From: Variimorphobacter saccharofermentans
GTDB taxonomy: Bacteria; Bacillota; Clostridia; Lachnospirales; Lachnospiraceae
Direction of reading: 5' to 3'
NCBI RefSeq assembly: GCF_014174405.1
Contig: NZ_JACEGA010000001.1
Location: 1,176,001 to 1,240,000 of the forward strand
Length of the DNA stretch: 64,000 nt
Every line of letters starts with the position of its first letter. Position 1 is the stretch's first letter. The translations under genes and the position numbers were made by a program. Positions 39,907-50,928 of this stretch are shown here, piece after piece. Below the pieces are notes generated by a model. The model did no database searches. It was not told the origin of the DNA and saw only the letters and a program-made list of their open reading frames with translations.

Positions 39907-42900
39907 ATGAAGAAAAACAGGTTAATAATCGGCCTAATCTACCTACTTCTGTTTGTTGCGGTTGTATTGGTTATTTATGTGCTGAAAAGTGTTCGGTATA
40001 CCGAATTCTTAGTATTGAATAATGATGGCTATACAATTACAAATAATGAGATTACGAAAAACCTGCAGAATGATAACCTGGATCCTGCAGATGCTGATTA
40101 TAAAGCAACTCCTTTCTCAATTTCGGACATCATATATGAAAAATCTAATAATTATTACATCGGTGAAGATAAACAGCCAATTAACAAGGAATATCCGCTT
40201 TTTGTTAATAATTATACCGCTATTCTGTGCTTAACGGATGAGGGTAATCTGATCACGGATGAATTTGATTATGCCCAGACCTATTCCGGACTTTATGTAA
40301 ATGATGGTATTAGCTTTAACCCGGATATGGAGCGTGCTTATCGCGAGGAATTTATATTACTTGGATTGCCCAATGGATTGTTTATTAATACCAAGAGCAT
40401 AAGCATATCGGGGAGCTTTATTGTGGAGGAAAGTATACCTACAAATGCAATCATTAGATTCATGGAAAATGAAATTCGGTATTACAGCCTCAATGGTGAC
40501 GTGTTTCAGATGTATAATATTAAACCATTGCTTAGCAACTCCATAATAAAAGTAAATGGCAAGGAATACTCCTATTATGATTTCTTGGAGAAGCTGGGTT
40601 TATATGAAAAAGCGACATTAATTGAACAAGAGGAATTAAGAAAAGAAGAGGAGGCTGTATCCACAACACCTACTCCGATTGTGTATGATGAGGATAATAC
40701 CATTAACAAGCCGGATAAGGATAAGAAGATACCCGCTAAACCGGAGGAAACATCAAATGAAACGACGAATCAGAATGTTCCTTCGAGAGCAGAAGAGGAT
40801 CATAAAAGGGATAATCGGAATAATAAGGACAAGAAAGATACAACTTCCGATACGACACAGGATAGTACACCAAGTAAACCCAACGATATGATTACGATTA
40901 CTCCTATACCTCCAAAAGCAGCCGATTTGCCGGAACCAGCAAAACCGGTAGAAGCTGTTGGAGCGCAACCGGATATAGGAGGCGGTGATATACCACAGAT
41001 AGATATACCAGAGGAAGAAGTTCCCGAGGAGGAAATCCCTGTTAACCCTAATTGGAAAAAACCGGTTGTTACTCTGGGGGATTTTACATCTACTGTATAT
41101 ACCATTCAGTCTGCAGGAATGGTGATTGAGAACTCAGAATACTTATATCGAACTGGTGTTACATTCAGTATCTATGAGAACTCAAAGCTGATCATGAGAA
41201 AAGCATTTGTTCAATCAACCGATGTCGTGATTGGACCATTAAAACCCGACACGCAGTTCCATGTCGAAGTTGAGATGGAGTATTTGAATGCACAAGGAAG
41301 AAAGCTGAAGGAGGCAATAGCTACAGCGGATGTAAAGACACGCCCGCTTAGCGAACTGACACCGTTGCGGTTTAATTGGACAAATGGCGATCTTTTCCCT
41401 AATAAGATACAACTGGCTAATCTTACGATAACAAATGCGATAAAAGGCACATCTGAAAAAACTGATGATAATGGAAACACCAAAGTAGAAGAGACCTATA
41501 TTGAAACAGTCCTTTATATGAATCGTATGGAGGTTATCATAACTTCTAAGGAGGATGAGTCCTTAACCTATACCATGCTGGTCTCCGCGAAAGACCTGAA
41601 TGCTTTGAAAACAGGAAAGTCTGTGTTATATGAATCGAATGGCAGGATTCTATCAAGCACAAATTATTATTATGAATTTATTTGCTATGACCGGTTTGGT
41701 AATATATTGCCACTTGACGGAATAGTACGTGGAACAACACATACCTGTAAGCAACCGCCAAGGGAAAATATTACGCTACTTGTTAATGAAGTGAAGAACA
41801 TTGAAATGAAGCTCAGTACGGATAATCCTGACAATGCTATGATTGTGGAAGGAAGTACCTTCTTTGTAATTTATGACAGTGAGGATAATCCGGTAATTAC
41901 TACTATTACACGTAAAGGTAGTGATGGTCAGTATTCAGAGATCACAGAGCAGAGTGAGAAGCATCTTCTATATCCAGATGGTGATACCATCAAATTTCTG
42001 GATTTGCTTGATAGTTCCGTATATAAAATACGGATATTCTGTGATTATGACATTGATGATAATCACGGGATATATCAATATGCTAACATTGGAGAGTTAC
42101 TCTTTACAACGATGAAAATCTCAGATTTGGGCTTTGCTTTCTTCAGGATTGAGATGAAGGAGGTTAAGGATGATTCTGCGGTTCTTTCTCTTACATTGGA
42201 TAAAATGAGAACGGACAAAAGATTAGTAGCGTTATTCACGGATATGGACGTGACCTTCCTGCATGATGAGACACAGGATGGAACCGGAATAAGTGTAACC
42301 TATAAAGTGGATGATGGTACACCGTTTGGTGAACGGCCGGAAGTACTGCCGGAGAATAATGGTACCATTTCCTTAACGACAGAAGAGATTAATCTGATAA
42401 AGGCACAATATCGTGAAACAGATCCGTTAAAGACAACCTTCCTATTCCGCCTGGATAATCTAAAGAGCAACTCAAAATACAAAATAATAGTAACTCCAAA
42501 GGTACAAATTGGTACAGTGGGTAATGTCATTCATCGGGAGATAAAAACAATCTGTGATCCTAGTGCCTTTACAACTATGAAGAAGATGCCAGTAATTGAT
42601 ATCGATTCGATCTATGCATCCGCTAATTTTATTAAGCTTTATGGCGTTACTGTAAATGACCCTGATGGAGCAGTGTTGACATATCCGGTTACGATTCAGG
42701 TATATGATGAGGATGGAAGACAAATCTATTCTCATAAAATAAATTCAGCAGATAAGGTTTCTGTCATCAGTGTTGATAAGCTGGAAAGGGAAAAGTATTA
42801 TACCTTCCGTTTCTTTGCTGCGGAATTTAATAACGGGACAGATATGACGACCTATCGAAGAAATTACGAGATATACTATTCTCCACTAGCAGAAAAAGAA

Positions 42901-45900
42901 GAGTATCTTAAGATTATGACAAGAGAGGCAGTATCTGGCTCGATACAATTACTTCAGCTGAATCAAAATAAGACGACTGATATTGTTGAAATAAAGGCAA
43001 AAGACATGAAGAGCCATAATAGCAAAATAACTTTGTATCAGGAAAAGCGCTTTTCCAGCAATAGTCAGAAATCTTGTAAATACAGTCTGACCGTCGATTT
43101 TGGAGATCGGCCAGTTAATAGTATTCAGCTTCAATACTCCTTTATTGGTAGTACGAACTATAAGTTGTATACCGTGGATCCTGCCACAAATCCGTCCGCA
43201 ACTCCAATTGCTGAGTTAACAGTAAGTAATCAGACTGTGAACTCAGAAACACCTAGATGGACCGAGATAGTATATTTAAATAATGGTGTTACTCTCACAG
43301 GACAGCATACAATCTATATTGAAGCCGCCTCTACTGGAACAGCAGCGATTAACTGTCTATGGGGTGTACGTTTTCAAAATACAGAACAATGTGCCGCGAA
43401 CCATTATTATGCAAATATGAATACCATACTGGAGGATGCACGCGGTGAGCTTGGCGATATTCCATCCTACGGAGTTCGTATCTATTGTGATGGAGTATGG
43501 ATTGATACAAGAAGACATGAATGGGTTAAGAATACCGATGGCAGCTTTACTATGAATATGTATCAGGTAGCGGGTGATTTGTCGGAGACCTTAGTGGATT
43601 CAAAACGGTTTGAAGGGGAAGAACGAAGTATTAACACAGACTTTTTCTATGAAGTGGAAAAATACGATGAAAAGATGAGATACCACACATATCGTTTTGT
43701 GCTATACGGATATGTAGCCGGCTATGAAATCTTGCTTGATTCGGATGAGTTTACTACTAAGGAAGATATTATTTATATCAAGGATGAATATGATCTCGCC
43801 AATGTCAGATATGCGCCATCGAAAAAATACTATGTAATTAATGATATTGTATATCCAGTTGATACGAGCAATATTACCGGTGGTGCTAGCTTTAGTGGGG
43901 AGCTAGACTTCCGTGGACATACTCTTACTTATAACAGTGTAAGCAACCTAATTCCGACAATAGGCTATACAGGAACGCTGAAGAATATGGTCTTTACGTT
44001 CGGAGAAGGTTGGGGAGAGGATAAACGAAGGCTATTCCAAAGAATTGTTTCGAACAATTATGGTCATATACAGAATATAAAAGTGATATATAAGAATGGT
44101 AATGTTGATCCGGGCTATTTAGCGAATAGTGGTGTCATCTGCAATATGAATTATAGTAGTGGCGTAATAGAGAACTTTGTGATTGATTATCAGGATTCCT
44201 ATATATCAACCCATTATAATGGCGGAGTTTGCTCTCAGAATATGGGGATCATTCGTAATGGTTATATATATGGAGAGCCAATGAGACGAACCCCGTCCGA
44301 AAAGCTCACAGAAGTACAGTACAATTATGTTATGTATATGGGAGGCATTGTTGGTCTGAATCGTACCAGTGGAGTCGTGGAAAATGTATTCTCTCTGATT
44401 GATTTGGAGACCAGAGAGCAACTTAGTAATAGTGATTATGCATTTGGTATAGTGGGTCTCAATGATGGTACCATACGAAACAGCTTTACGACAGGTGATG
44501 TTACCTATGGAGGAAAAATACGAATGGATTATGGACCTGCCTACAAGAACAGATTTGTAAGTAGTGTCGCTAATAACGTATTCTATTATTCTGAGAAGAA
44601 TTATGGCAATACGGATAATCAATCCATTACAAAGAGAGTGCTATATGATAAGGTTTGGTATGACTATTTATTCAATAAATCAGGTAGCACCAAAAAAGGT
44701 CAGTATGATTTAGAACCAGTAGACATGGGGTATTATCCCCATGTAGTATGGCCTGAGTTTATGCCATTACAGGAATATATACCACTTCCAGGTATATCAG
44801 ATGCAGATAAAGTTACTATCTTAGACACAAAGGTTGTGGAACAGGGAGATGATTATGCTGTTGCAGTGATCACTCTTCATAATCCGGATAAATATAAGAT
44901 AACGAATTTTGAAATTCAATTCCTGAAGGCTGAGATTATTTCACAGGAGGAAGATGGCAAGTTTTACAGGGTAAAGGTTCGTTTGACACAGGCACCTGTA
45001 ACCAAGTATTACTCCTCGTATGAAATTAACTCCTTTACATTTACATATGGTTATTATAATCAAGAGAGCATCGTGAAATATCCGTTTGGGGATGGTCCTA
45101 CGGTAGCAGCAGAGTTTTATAAGCCAATTCGTACAGTTGAGGATTGGGCAACCATAAAGGACGATTATAAGCAGAATTACCGTCTGTATGCTGATTTGGA
45201 TTTCATGTACCGGGCTCCATCCACTGTGGTAATAAGCGCAGATGTCACGAATACAACATCGGGCGATGCATTCCTTGGTAAAATCGATGGAAATAATCAT
45301 AAGATCAGTTATATGGATACTGGAGAATATGGTTATGTCATAGGTAAGCTATCTGGCGTTGTAAAGAATCTTACGGTTGAACAGCTGGATCTAACCAAAG
45401 GAACAGGACTTTATAAAGGTTTTATCGGACGAATGCTAGAAAAATCAGCAGTGGATAATGTTCATATTCTTGGAATGGAAGCGATAAGCTATCAGCATTG
45501 TGGATCCATAGCAGGTGATATCTATGCTGCAACGATCATGAATTCCTCTGCCCATGATGTAAACATTGTTGCGAAGCCGGATGGTAATTATACGCAGTTT
45601 GTTGGAGGTATAGTAGGTAAACACAGAATATCTGCTACAAACACCATATATGGTAATATGTCCATCCAGAATTGCTATGTGGACGGACTTCATATGGAGA
45701 TATTAACGGCCGGAGACTGCGGAGGTGCTGGCGGTTTAGTTGGTTATATCCGTGCAAGTGCTGAGATTTATCATGTTTATGTCATTAATAGTACAATTGA
45801 GACAGTATATAAGAATGCTGGAGGATTAATCGGTTCTGTAGATACCCTCACTAATAGTCATGCAAATCAATATAGTCTAAAGGATTACTATGTTGATGTG

Positions 45901-48900
45901 GATATATACTCAATTACAGAGAGATGTGGAGGTAGCATTGGCTACTCGTTGGTAGAAAACTCCGAGAAGGAGGAATATGGACTTGCCCTCGGTAATGTCA
46001 CATCCAGTCTTACATTACTCGATGAAGAACTAAAACCTTTACCTTTACAAGTAGGGCGTTTCTATGGATATAGTAAATATATATCAGAAAGCATATATGG
46101 ATATGAATACTCCTTAGTAAATGGAGAGGTGAACACAACGGATGAACTGACCACATTACTTACCTATCAGCAGCTGACAAATCCTGATAGCTATGATAAT
46201 ATGATTGGTATTTTAAAATGGGATGAGGACTTTGCCGTTAATGAAGAAGAGCTGGCGCAAGGAATTATGCCAAAGCTAAAGAAGGCAGGAAGTGATGAAT
46301 TACTGAAATACCAGTCGGATTATTATCTGGAAAACAATGCAATCAAGGTAACGAAGGTTGATCACTATGAATATCCAGGTTACTTTGAGGTAATTGTTGA
46401 AACAGAGCATTCACCGGAGCTTAATATTACCGGAGCAACCTTTAGGGGATTGGAACAGGCTGAGGGACAGGAACCAGTTACAATCCTGCCAACAGCTACT
46501 GGTTCAGTACTTAAGTATAAGCTGCAATTAGAAGGTTATTACGACAGCTATTATTTGACCAGTATTCTATATACTATGAGTGGGAATCCGGATGTTAGAT
46601 CACAGAGTGTGTATGTGAATCTTCAGATACCCCCACAGTATATGGAGATATCTAGTTCGGATGAGTGGAATATCAAGATGGCTGAGCATGGTCAGAAACG
46701 ATATAATATTCGAATCACCGGTGATCTTGATTTCTCACCCCATGGTGGCAACGCTGTTACTGGAGTTCTTGTTAACCATATGATTGGTAGTACAATCAAT
46801 AAAGATAACTGGAAGACTATCAGTGGAATTAATATGGTAACAGATCAACCCCTTGTGGCAGCGGCATTCGGTAATGTGAATTATTTGAAGTTTGATAATA
46901 TTACACTTAAGAAAACCAGTGCAACACCGATTAACAGCTATGGAGTTTTCTCTGCAGTCACTGGAGAGATGCATGATTTGCAGTTCACTAATATTACAAT
47001 TGATGGTGTTGGCAGTTCTTATATCGGAATTACCGCCCAATCCTATGGTATGAACTACGGTATTACGTTATCCGGTATTTCTGTAAGGGGTACCTATTCT
47101 ACAGTTCCGACGAAACGAGGCGCAGGTGGTTTAATTGGAAGATTATCAGGATCAGGCGGAATATATGATGTAAGAGCTAGAAATATAGATACAGAGGGAA
47201 GAGGCTATGTAGGAGGAATAGTCGGAATTCAGGAGGATGGCAGATATCTCTGGGATATTCATGTAGAGAATACGGTAGTGGTTTCCTACAACCTGTCATA
47301 TAATTATGCCGGTGGTATCGTCGGATATGCAAATGATACATCACTTGGTGATATGTCTGGAAATATGAGTGTGAAGCGTGCGGTTATCTATGGTAGTTCC
47401 TATGTTGGTGGAATTGCAGGAGTTGGCAGCATGTATGGTGACAAGACAAAGACCGGCATTGAGAAAGATCCATATCAGGCTTCTGCTCAGGATGTATTTG
47501 TTGTTGGTAATACAAGCTATATTGGTGGTATAGCAGGACAGGGTTCCGTCCAACGTACAGAGGTAAGAAATTCACAAGTGTATGGTAACAATCAAATTGG
47601 TGGTGTTACCGGTAATGGACATGTATATTTAGCTTCGTGTACTGATTCAATTATTAGTACAGTATTTGATAGGGATGATGGACAGAGCTATAATAATGTA
47701 TTTCAAAATGCCGCTGGTTCCAAAAAGCAGTATTATGAGAACCTGCGGGATACTACAACGGACCCTCAGGAAAAAGCAGTTTATGGTAAAGCTGTTACCG
47801 CTTTAAATCTGTTACAAACGACTACGAGATGGAACAGTATTCCTAGTAGTAGTAGAAATAGAATTGGAGGTATCAGTGGACGAACAATCTATGTTGCTAA
47901 TGCAATTGTAGCAAACTGCCGGATTGGCTCCAATGGAGCGACTGCCGTGGGAGGTATTGTAGGAAGAACGGAATTATCTTCTTACAATATAAGTCCTTAC
48001 CAGATTACTGCCTGTGGAACACAGAATTGTGAGATATATGGAGCATCCGATATTGGAGGCATTATAGGAACTCATTGGCGAGCAAAGATAGAAAGCTGTT
48101 ATAGTAATAGTATAATTACAGCGACAACCGAAAATGCCGGGGGTATTGCGGGAAGTGTGAAAGCAACTAACTTATATAGCGTCAGTGAAACTCCTTATGC
48201 GAATCACTTGTTCTTTGCAGGAAAAGTAATTGGAAAAACGTATGTTGGTGGAATAATTGGGCGTATGAATCAAGATTTATTTAGTGTCAATGAAGGTTGG
48301 CTGATGATTGGAGACGTCCAGGTGACTAGTAGTAGTGGTGTATGGAATTACTTCCTTAATAAGTATCCTGGTGATTCGGACAGAATCTATAAATCCATGG
48401 TATATGAGGACAGTACGGTGTCAATTGGAGCAAACCCGGCAATAAAAGCAAGCAAGTACTATCAAGATTATCCTACCCTGCTTTTATATGACCAGATAAG
48501 TATCGTAAATAGTTCGGAACTAAGAACGAAGGATACCTATGTAAATGACGATAAACTTAACTGGAGCGCTGAGACGGAAAGTTATTCTGTACGTTACTGG
48601 AATTATGCAGGCCTTAATAATGGATTTATGCCTTATCTTTCACATGCGCCTACAAATAACTATGATTTGGATTCCTCTATTAAAATCATGAAGTATCAGG
48701 AAGGATATGTTCCAGATCCGGTTACTGGAAAAGCGGTGATGGATCCAGCTACAGGACTTTATCAATACAAATATGAAACGTATGATGGAGGTATTCCAAT
48801 TCCGGGTAGCGGTAATGCAATTGTAACACGAGCACTCATGAGGGCTAGGCCAGTGGCAGAGTCAGTTCCTAGAGCGGAATTCTATACCGTCGATGCGGAT

Positions 48901-50928
48901 AAGCTAAATATTGAATTCTCGGATATTAATCCGGATGCTACGGTCTATATCACGGCTGATGGAGTTGTAGTAGCTGAGAGCAAGATTACAAAGCGTACCA
49001 TTACTTTGAATTACAATTTCAGGAGCGAGCTGGAGATTAAGGTGACAGATGGTACGGATGAGCTTACGTACAATGTATGGCCGGAGGATGTATGTCGCAA
49101 TGTTATGACATGGAATAATGACTACTATTATGTGGCCACAAATGTAATTAAGGGAAGCAAGGCCGATATCAATGGTCAATATTTGAATATGTATGCCGGT
49201 CATGCAATCGACATATATGGAAATGTAATTGATGTTGAGAGTGGACAGAAGATTAGACAAGTATCAGAGATCAGTATTGCACAGGAGACACAGCCTGCTT
49301 TTAAATTTAACTACGAGGGCTTTTCGATTGAGACTTACAAGTCATATTCTCTTGTTAATGATTTAAATAGGGATAAGCTAAGACTTTATGTAAAAAATGG
49401 TGAATTATCAGCAATATCAAGTAATCTTCCTGTGACATTAGATAGCATTATTCTAGATCAATATAATGGTAGCAGCTATTGTACCGTATTGACAAATGAA
49501 GGTGTAATAGTTGATATGACGGCTTCAAAAATAAATATGCCAAAGGATTTTGATAACGTGAACATACAGTATATGACTCATAATATTAATAGTACGAATC
49601 ATATTCTTCTGGTGAGATATTATGATGGAGCAGTTGCCGGATTTAATTACATAACAGGAGAAAAGCTGGATATTGACAGTCCACGCGGAACTGAAACACA
49701 ATTTACGGTGGAGAATGGACTGGACAGACGATCAAAAAATACATCGATGGCTAATTTTGCCGATGCATATATGGATGTAGTGGAATTTAAAACCAACTTA
49801 CAGGATATAGGCTGGGCTGAAGTAAATGGCCCGAATGTGGAAGGTGGAGATGCTGTATCCAGTGCAGATGCCAGAATGAATAAAAATATATCAGCATCCA
49901 TGTTTGTCGAAGATACCTTTGTAATGCAGGATGGAACCACTGCTGGAGACTTAAGCGGAGAAAGCAATAACCCCAATGAGGTCGAGAACGGTGGAGATGA
50001 ATATGAAGCTGAGATAGAAGGTAATGGAAATGTGGAAGGTGCTTATCAGGAAGAGGAACTTCAGAATTCTTCAGTAGATGGTGAGAAAACAGCGGCCGGT
50101 TCGTTAACATTACCGGAACAGACCTCTATCAATGCATCTGGTACAAATGGATATGATGTTAATGGTAATTTGGCAATATTAGAGGATGTTGCTTCCTTAC
50201 AGACTGCAATTGATTCTATTGCTCAAAACGGAACAACACAACAGAATCTAAACCAGATTGCTTCTGCGATTAGTTCCATGGACGGAAAGGGCCTGGAAGC
50301 ATCAACGATAGCGGAACTAAAATCAGATTTATTTGCCTCTGTCAAAGCATATAACGATAGGATGAATGGTGATGGTAATATGCTGGTTATCACAGATGAA
50401 ATGTTCCATCAAGCAAATAACACACCATTTGGTAACACCAATTTGACGGGATTACCTGATACAATGCAGTCAAACATGAATGATAAACAGCAAAATGATA
50501 AAGAGAATGCTATAGTGGGCAAAAATGGAAATGATGAAACTGGAATTAACGAAGACAAATTGCCGCAGCGAACACAAAAGAAGCCTGACAAGGATGAGGA
50601 CGCAACAGTAGACAGTGATTCTACGGTACATTCCAACAATGATACTACCTCCACTTATATTCCGGTATATGATATGGAGAAATCAAAATATGTCATTTAT
50701 GATGAAAGGGATTTATTGACGAAAGAGGATAATGAACTTGAGTCAATGAATGATAAAGTGGAAAAGGCGGGACATATGATTGATTACCGGTCAAAACAGA
50801 AGGCTGATATTCAAAATCCGGGTGATGAGAACCTGTATGGATATATACTTCTGTCAGGAACGGTTCTAGGAATTGCCTTCCTTCTCAGCGTACTAATATT
50901 ACGAAAACGTAAGGAGGAAACATTATGA
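39907..50928 (+). CDS. 3673-aa surface protein with FN3-like, CBM6-like and GLUG-like repeats
   Basis: Starts at ATG 39907 (AGGTG 9 nt upstream). Order: membrane helix (7-28), shared module (30-240), Pro/Asp/Lys-rich linker (245-375), FN3-like domains (380-1030), a CBM6-like domain (about 1040-1160, 'LTGQHTIYIEA', 'CLWGVRFQN'), then a beta-solenoid of GLUG-like repeats (about 1400-2800), with frequent 'GGIVG', 'GGIAG' and 'GGLIG' signatures. It ends with a low-complexity stalk and a C-terminal membrane helix with an RKRKEE tail. Both ends thus seem membrane-tethered. Probably an adhesin or wall-binding fibre. Confidence 0.82.
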   Translation: MKKNRLIIGLIYLLLFVAVVLVIYVLKSVRYTEFLVLNNDGYTITNNEITKNLQNDNLDPADADYKATPFSISDIIYEKSNNYYIGEDKQPINKEYPLFVNNYTAILCLTDEGNLITDEFDYAQTYSGLYVNDGISFNPDMERAYREEFILLGLPNGLFINTKSISISGSFIVEESIPTNAIIRFMENEIRYYSLNGDVFQMYNIKPLLSNSIIKVNGKEYSYYDFLEKLGLYEKATLIEQEELRKEEEAVSTTPTPIVYDEDNTINKPDKDKKIPAKPEETSNETTNQNVPSRAEEDHKRDNRNNKDKKDTTSDTTQDSTPSKPNDMITITPIPPKAADLPEPAKPVEAVGAQPDIGGGDIPQIDIPEEEVPEEEIPVNPNWKKPVVTLGDFTSTVYTIQSAGMVIENSEYLYRTGVTFSIYENSKLIMRKAFVQSTDVVIGPLKPDTQFHVEVEMEYLNAQGRKLKEAIATADVKTRPLSELTPLRFNWTNGDLFPNKIQLANLTITNAIKGTSEKTDDNGNTKVEETYIETVLYMNRMEVIITSKEDESLTYTMLVSAKDLNALKTGKSVLYESNGRILSSTNYYYEFICYDRFGNILPLDGIVRGTTHTCKQPPRENITLLVNEVKNIEMKLSTDNPDNAMIVEGSTFFVIYDSEDNPVITTITRKGSDGQYSEITEQSEKHLLYPDGDTIKFLDLLDSSVYKIRIFCDYDIDDNHGIYQYANIGELLFTTMKISDLGFAFFRIEMKEVKDDSAVLSLTLDKMRTDKRLVALFTDMDVTFLHDETQDGTGISVTYKVDDGTPFGERPEVLPENNGTISLTTEEINLIKAQYRETDPLKTTFLFRLDNLKSNSKYKIIVTPKVQIGTVGNVIHREIKTICDPSAFTTMKKMPVIDIDSIYASANFIKLYGVTVNDPDGAVLTYPVTIQVYDEDGRQIYSHKINSADKVSVISVDKLEREKYYTFRFFAAEFNNGTDMTTYRRNYEIYYSPLAEKEEYLKIMTREAVSGSIQLLQLNQNKTTDIVEIKAKDMKSHNSKITLYQEKRFSSNSQKSCKYSLTVDFGDRPVNSIQLQYSFIGSTNYKLYTVDPATNPSATPIAELTVSNQTVNSETPRWTEIVYLNNGVTLTGQHTIYIEAASTGTAAINCLWGVRFQNTEQCAANHYYANMNTILEDARGELGDIPSYGVRIYCDGVWIDTRRHEWVKNTDGSFTMNMYQVAGDLSETLVDSKRFEGEERSINTDFFYEVEKYDEKMRYHTYRFVLYGYVAGYEILLDSDEFTTKEDIIYIKDEYDLANVRYAPSKKYYVINDIVYPVDTSNITGGASFSGELDFRGHTLTYNSVSNLIPTIGYTGTLKNMVFTFGEGWGEDKRRLFQRIVSNNYGHIQNIKVIYKNGNVDPGYLANSGVICNMNYSSGVIENFVIDYQDSYISTHYNGGVCSQNMGIIRNGYIYGEPMRRTPSEKLTEVQYNYVMYMGGIVGLNRTSGVVENVFSLIDLETREQLSNSDYAFGIVGLNDGTIRNSFTTGDVTYGGKIRMDYGPAYKNRFVSSVANNVFYYSEKNYGNTDNQSITKRVLYDKVWYDYLFNKSGSTKKGQYDLEPVDMGYYPHVVWPEFMPLQEYIPLPGISDADKVTILDTKVVEQGDDYAVAVITLHNPDKYKITNFEIQFLKAEIISQEEDGKFYRVKVRLTQAPVTKYYSSYEINSFTFTYGYYNQESIVKYPFGDGPTVAAEFYKPIRTVEDWATIKDDYKQNYRLYADLDFMYRAPSTVVISADVTNTTSGDAFLGKIDGNNHKISYMDTGEYGYVIGKLSGVVKNLTVEQLDLTKGTGLYKGFIGRMLEKSAVDNVHILGMEAISYQHCGSIAGDIYAATIMNSSAHDVNIVAKPDGNYTQFVGGIVGKHRISATNTIYGNMSIQNCYVDGLHMEILTAGDCGGAGGLVGYIRASAEIYHVYVINSTIETVYKNAGGLIGSVDTLTNSHANQYSLKDYYVDVDIYSITERCGGSIGYSLVENSEKEEYGLALGNVTSSLTLLDEELKPLPLQVGRFYGYSKYISESIYGYEYSLVNGEVNTTDELTTLLTYQQLTNPDSYDNMIGILKWDEDFAVNEEELAQGIMPKLKKAGSDELLKYQSDYYLENNAIKVTKVDHYEYPGYFEVIVETEHSPELNITGATFRGLEQAEGQEPVTILPTATGSVLKYKLQLEGYYDSYYLTSILYTMSGNPDVRSQSVYVNLQIPPQYMEISSSDEWNIKMAEHGQKRYNIRITGDLDFSPHGGNAVTGVLVNHMIGSTINKDNWKTISGINMVTDQPLVAAAFGNVNYLKFDNITLKKTSATPINSYGVFSAVTGEMHDLQFTNITIDGVGSSYIGITAQSYGMNYGITLSGISVRGTYSTVPTKRGAGGLIGRLSGSGGIYDVRARNIDTEGRGYVGGIVGIQEDGRYLWDIHVENTVVVSYNLSYNYAGGIVGYANDTSLGDMSGNMSVKRAVIYGSSYVGGIAGVGSMYGDKTKTGIEKDPYQASAQDVFVVGNTSYIGGIAGQGSVQRTEVRNSQVYGNNQIGGVTGNGHVYLASCTDSIISTVFDRDDGQSYNNVFQNAAGSKKQYYENLRDTTTDPQEKAVYGKAVTALNLLQTTTRWNSIPSSSRNRIGGISGRTIYVANAIVANCRIGSNGATAVGGIVGRTELSSYNISPYQITACGTQNCEIYGASDIGGIIGTHWRAKIESCYSNSIITATTENAGGIAGSVKATNLYSVSETPYANHLFFAGKVIGKTYVGGIIGRMNQDLFSVNEGWLMIGDVQVTSSSGVWNYFLNKYPGDSDRIYKSMVYEDSTVSIGANPAIKASKYYQDYPTLLLYDQISIVNSSELRTKDTYVNDDKLNWSAETESYSVRYWNYAGLNNGFMPYLSHAPTNNYDLDSSIKIMKYQEGYVPDPVTGKAVMDPATGLYQYKYETYDGGIPIPGSGNAIVTRALMRARPVAESVPRAEFYTVDADKLNIEFSDINPDATVYITADGVVVAESKITKRTITLNYNFRSELEIKVTDGTDELTYNVWPEDVCRNVMTWNNDYYYVATNVIKGSKADINGQYLNMYAGHAIDIYGNVIDVESGQKIRQVSEISIAQETQPAFKFNYEGFSIETYKSYSLVNDLNRDKLRLYVKNGELSAISSNLPVTLDSIILDQYNGSSYCTVLTNEGVIVDMTASKINMPKDFDNVNIQYMTHNINSTNHILLVRYYDGAVAGFNYITGEKLDIDSPRGTETQFTVENGLDRRSKNTSMANFADAYMDVVEFKTNLQDIGWAEVNGPNVEGGDAVSSADARMNKNISASMFVEDTFVMQDGTTAGDLSGESNNPNEVENGGDEYEAEIEGNGNVEGAYQEEELQNSSVDGEKTAAGSLTLPEQTSINASGTNGYDVNGNLAILEDVASLQTAIDSIAQNGTTQQNLNQIASAISSMDGKGLEASTIAELKSDLFASVKAYNDRMNGDGNMLVITDEMFHQANNTPFGNTNLTGLPDTMQSNMNDKQQNDKENAIVGKNGNDETGINEDKLPQRTQKKPDKDEDATVDSDSTVHSNNDTTSTYIPVYDMEKSKYVIYDERDLLTKEDNELESMNDKVEKAGHMIDYRSKQKADIQNPGDENLYGYILLSGTVLGIAFLLSVLILRKRKEETL
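44150..48300 (+). repeat. GLUG-like repeat region of the giant protein
   Basis: At least twelve degenerate protein repeats of about 40-90 aa, each with a core such as GGIVGLN, GGIVGKH, GGLVGYI, GGLIGSV, GGIVGYA, GGIAGVG, GGIAGQG, GGISGRT or GGIIGTH, alternate with Asn/Ser/Val strands. This pattern occurs in right-handed beta-helix surface proteins. Confidence 0.85.

Noticed and set aside
39907..50928. LPXTG sortase substrate
   Set aside because: The C-terminal helix and basic tail could suggest a sorting signal, but no LPXTG-like motif stands before the helix.
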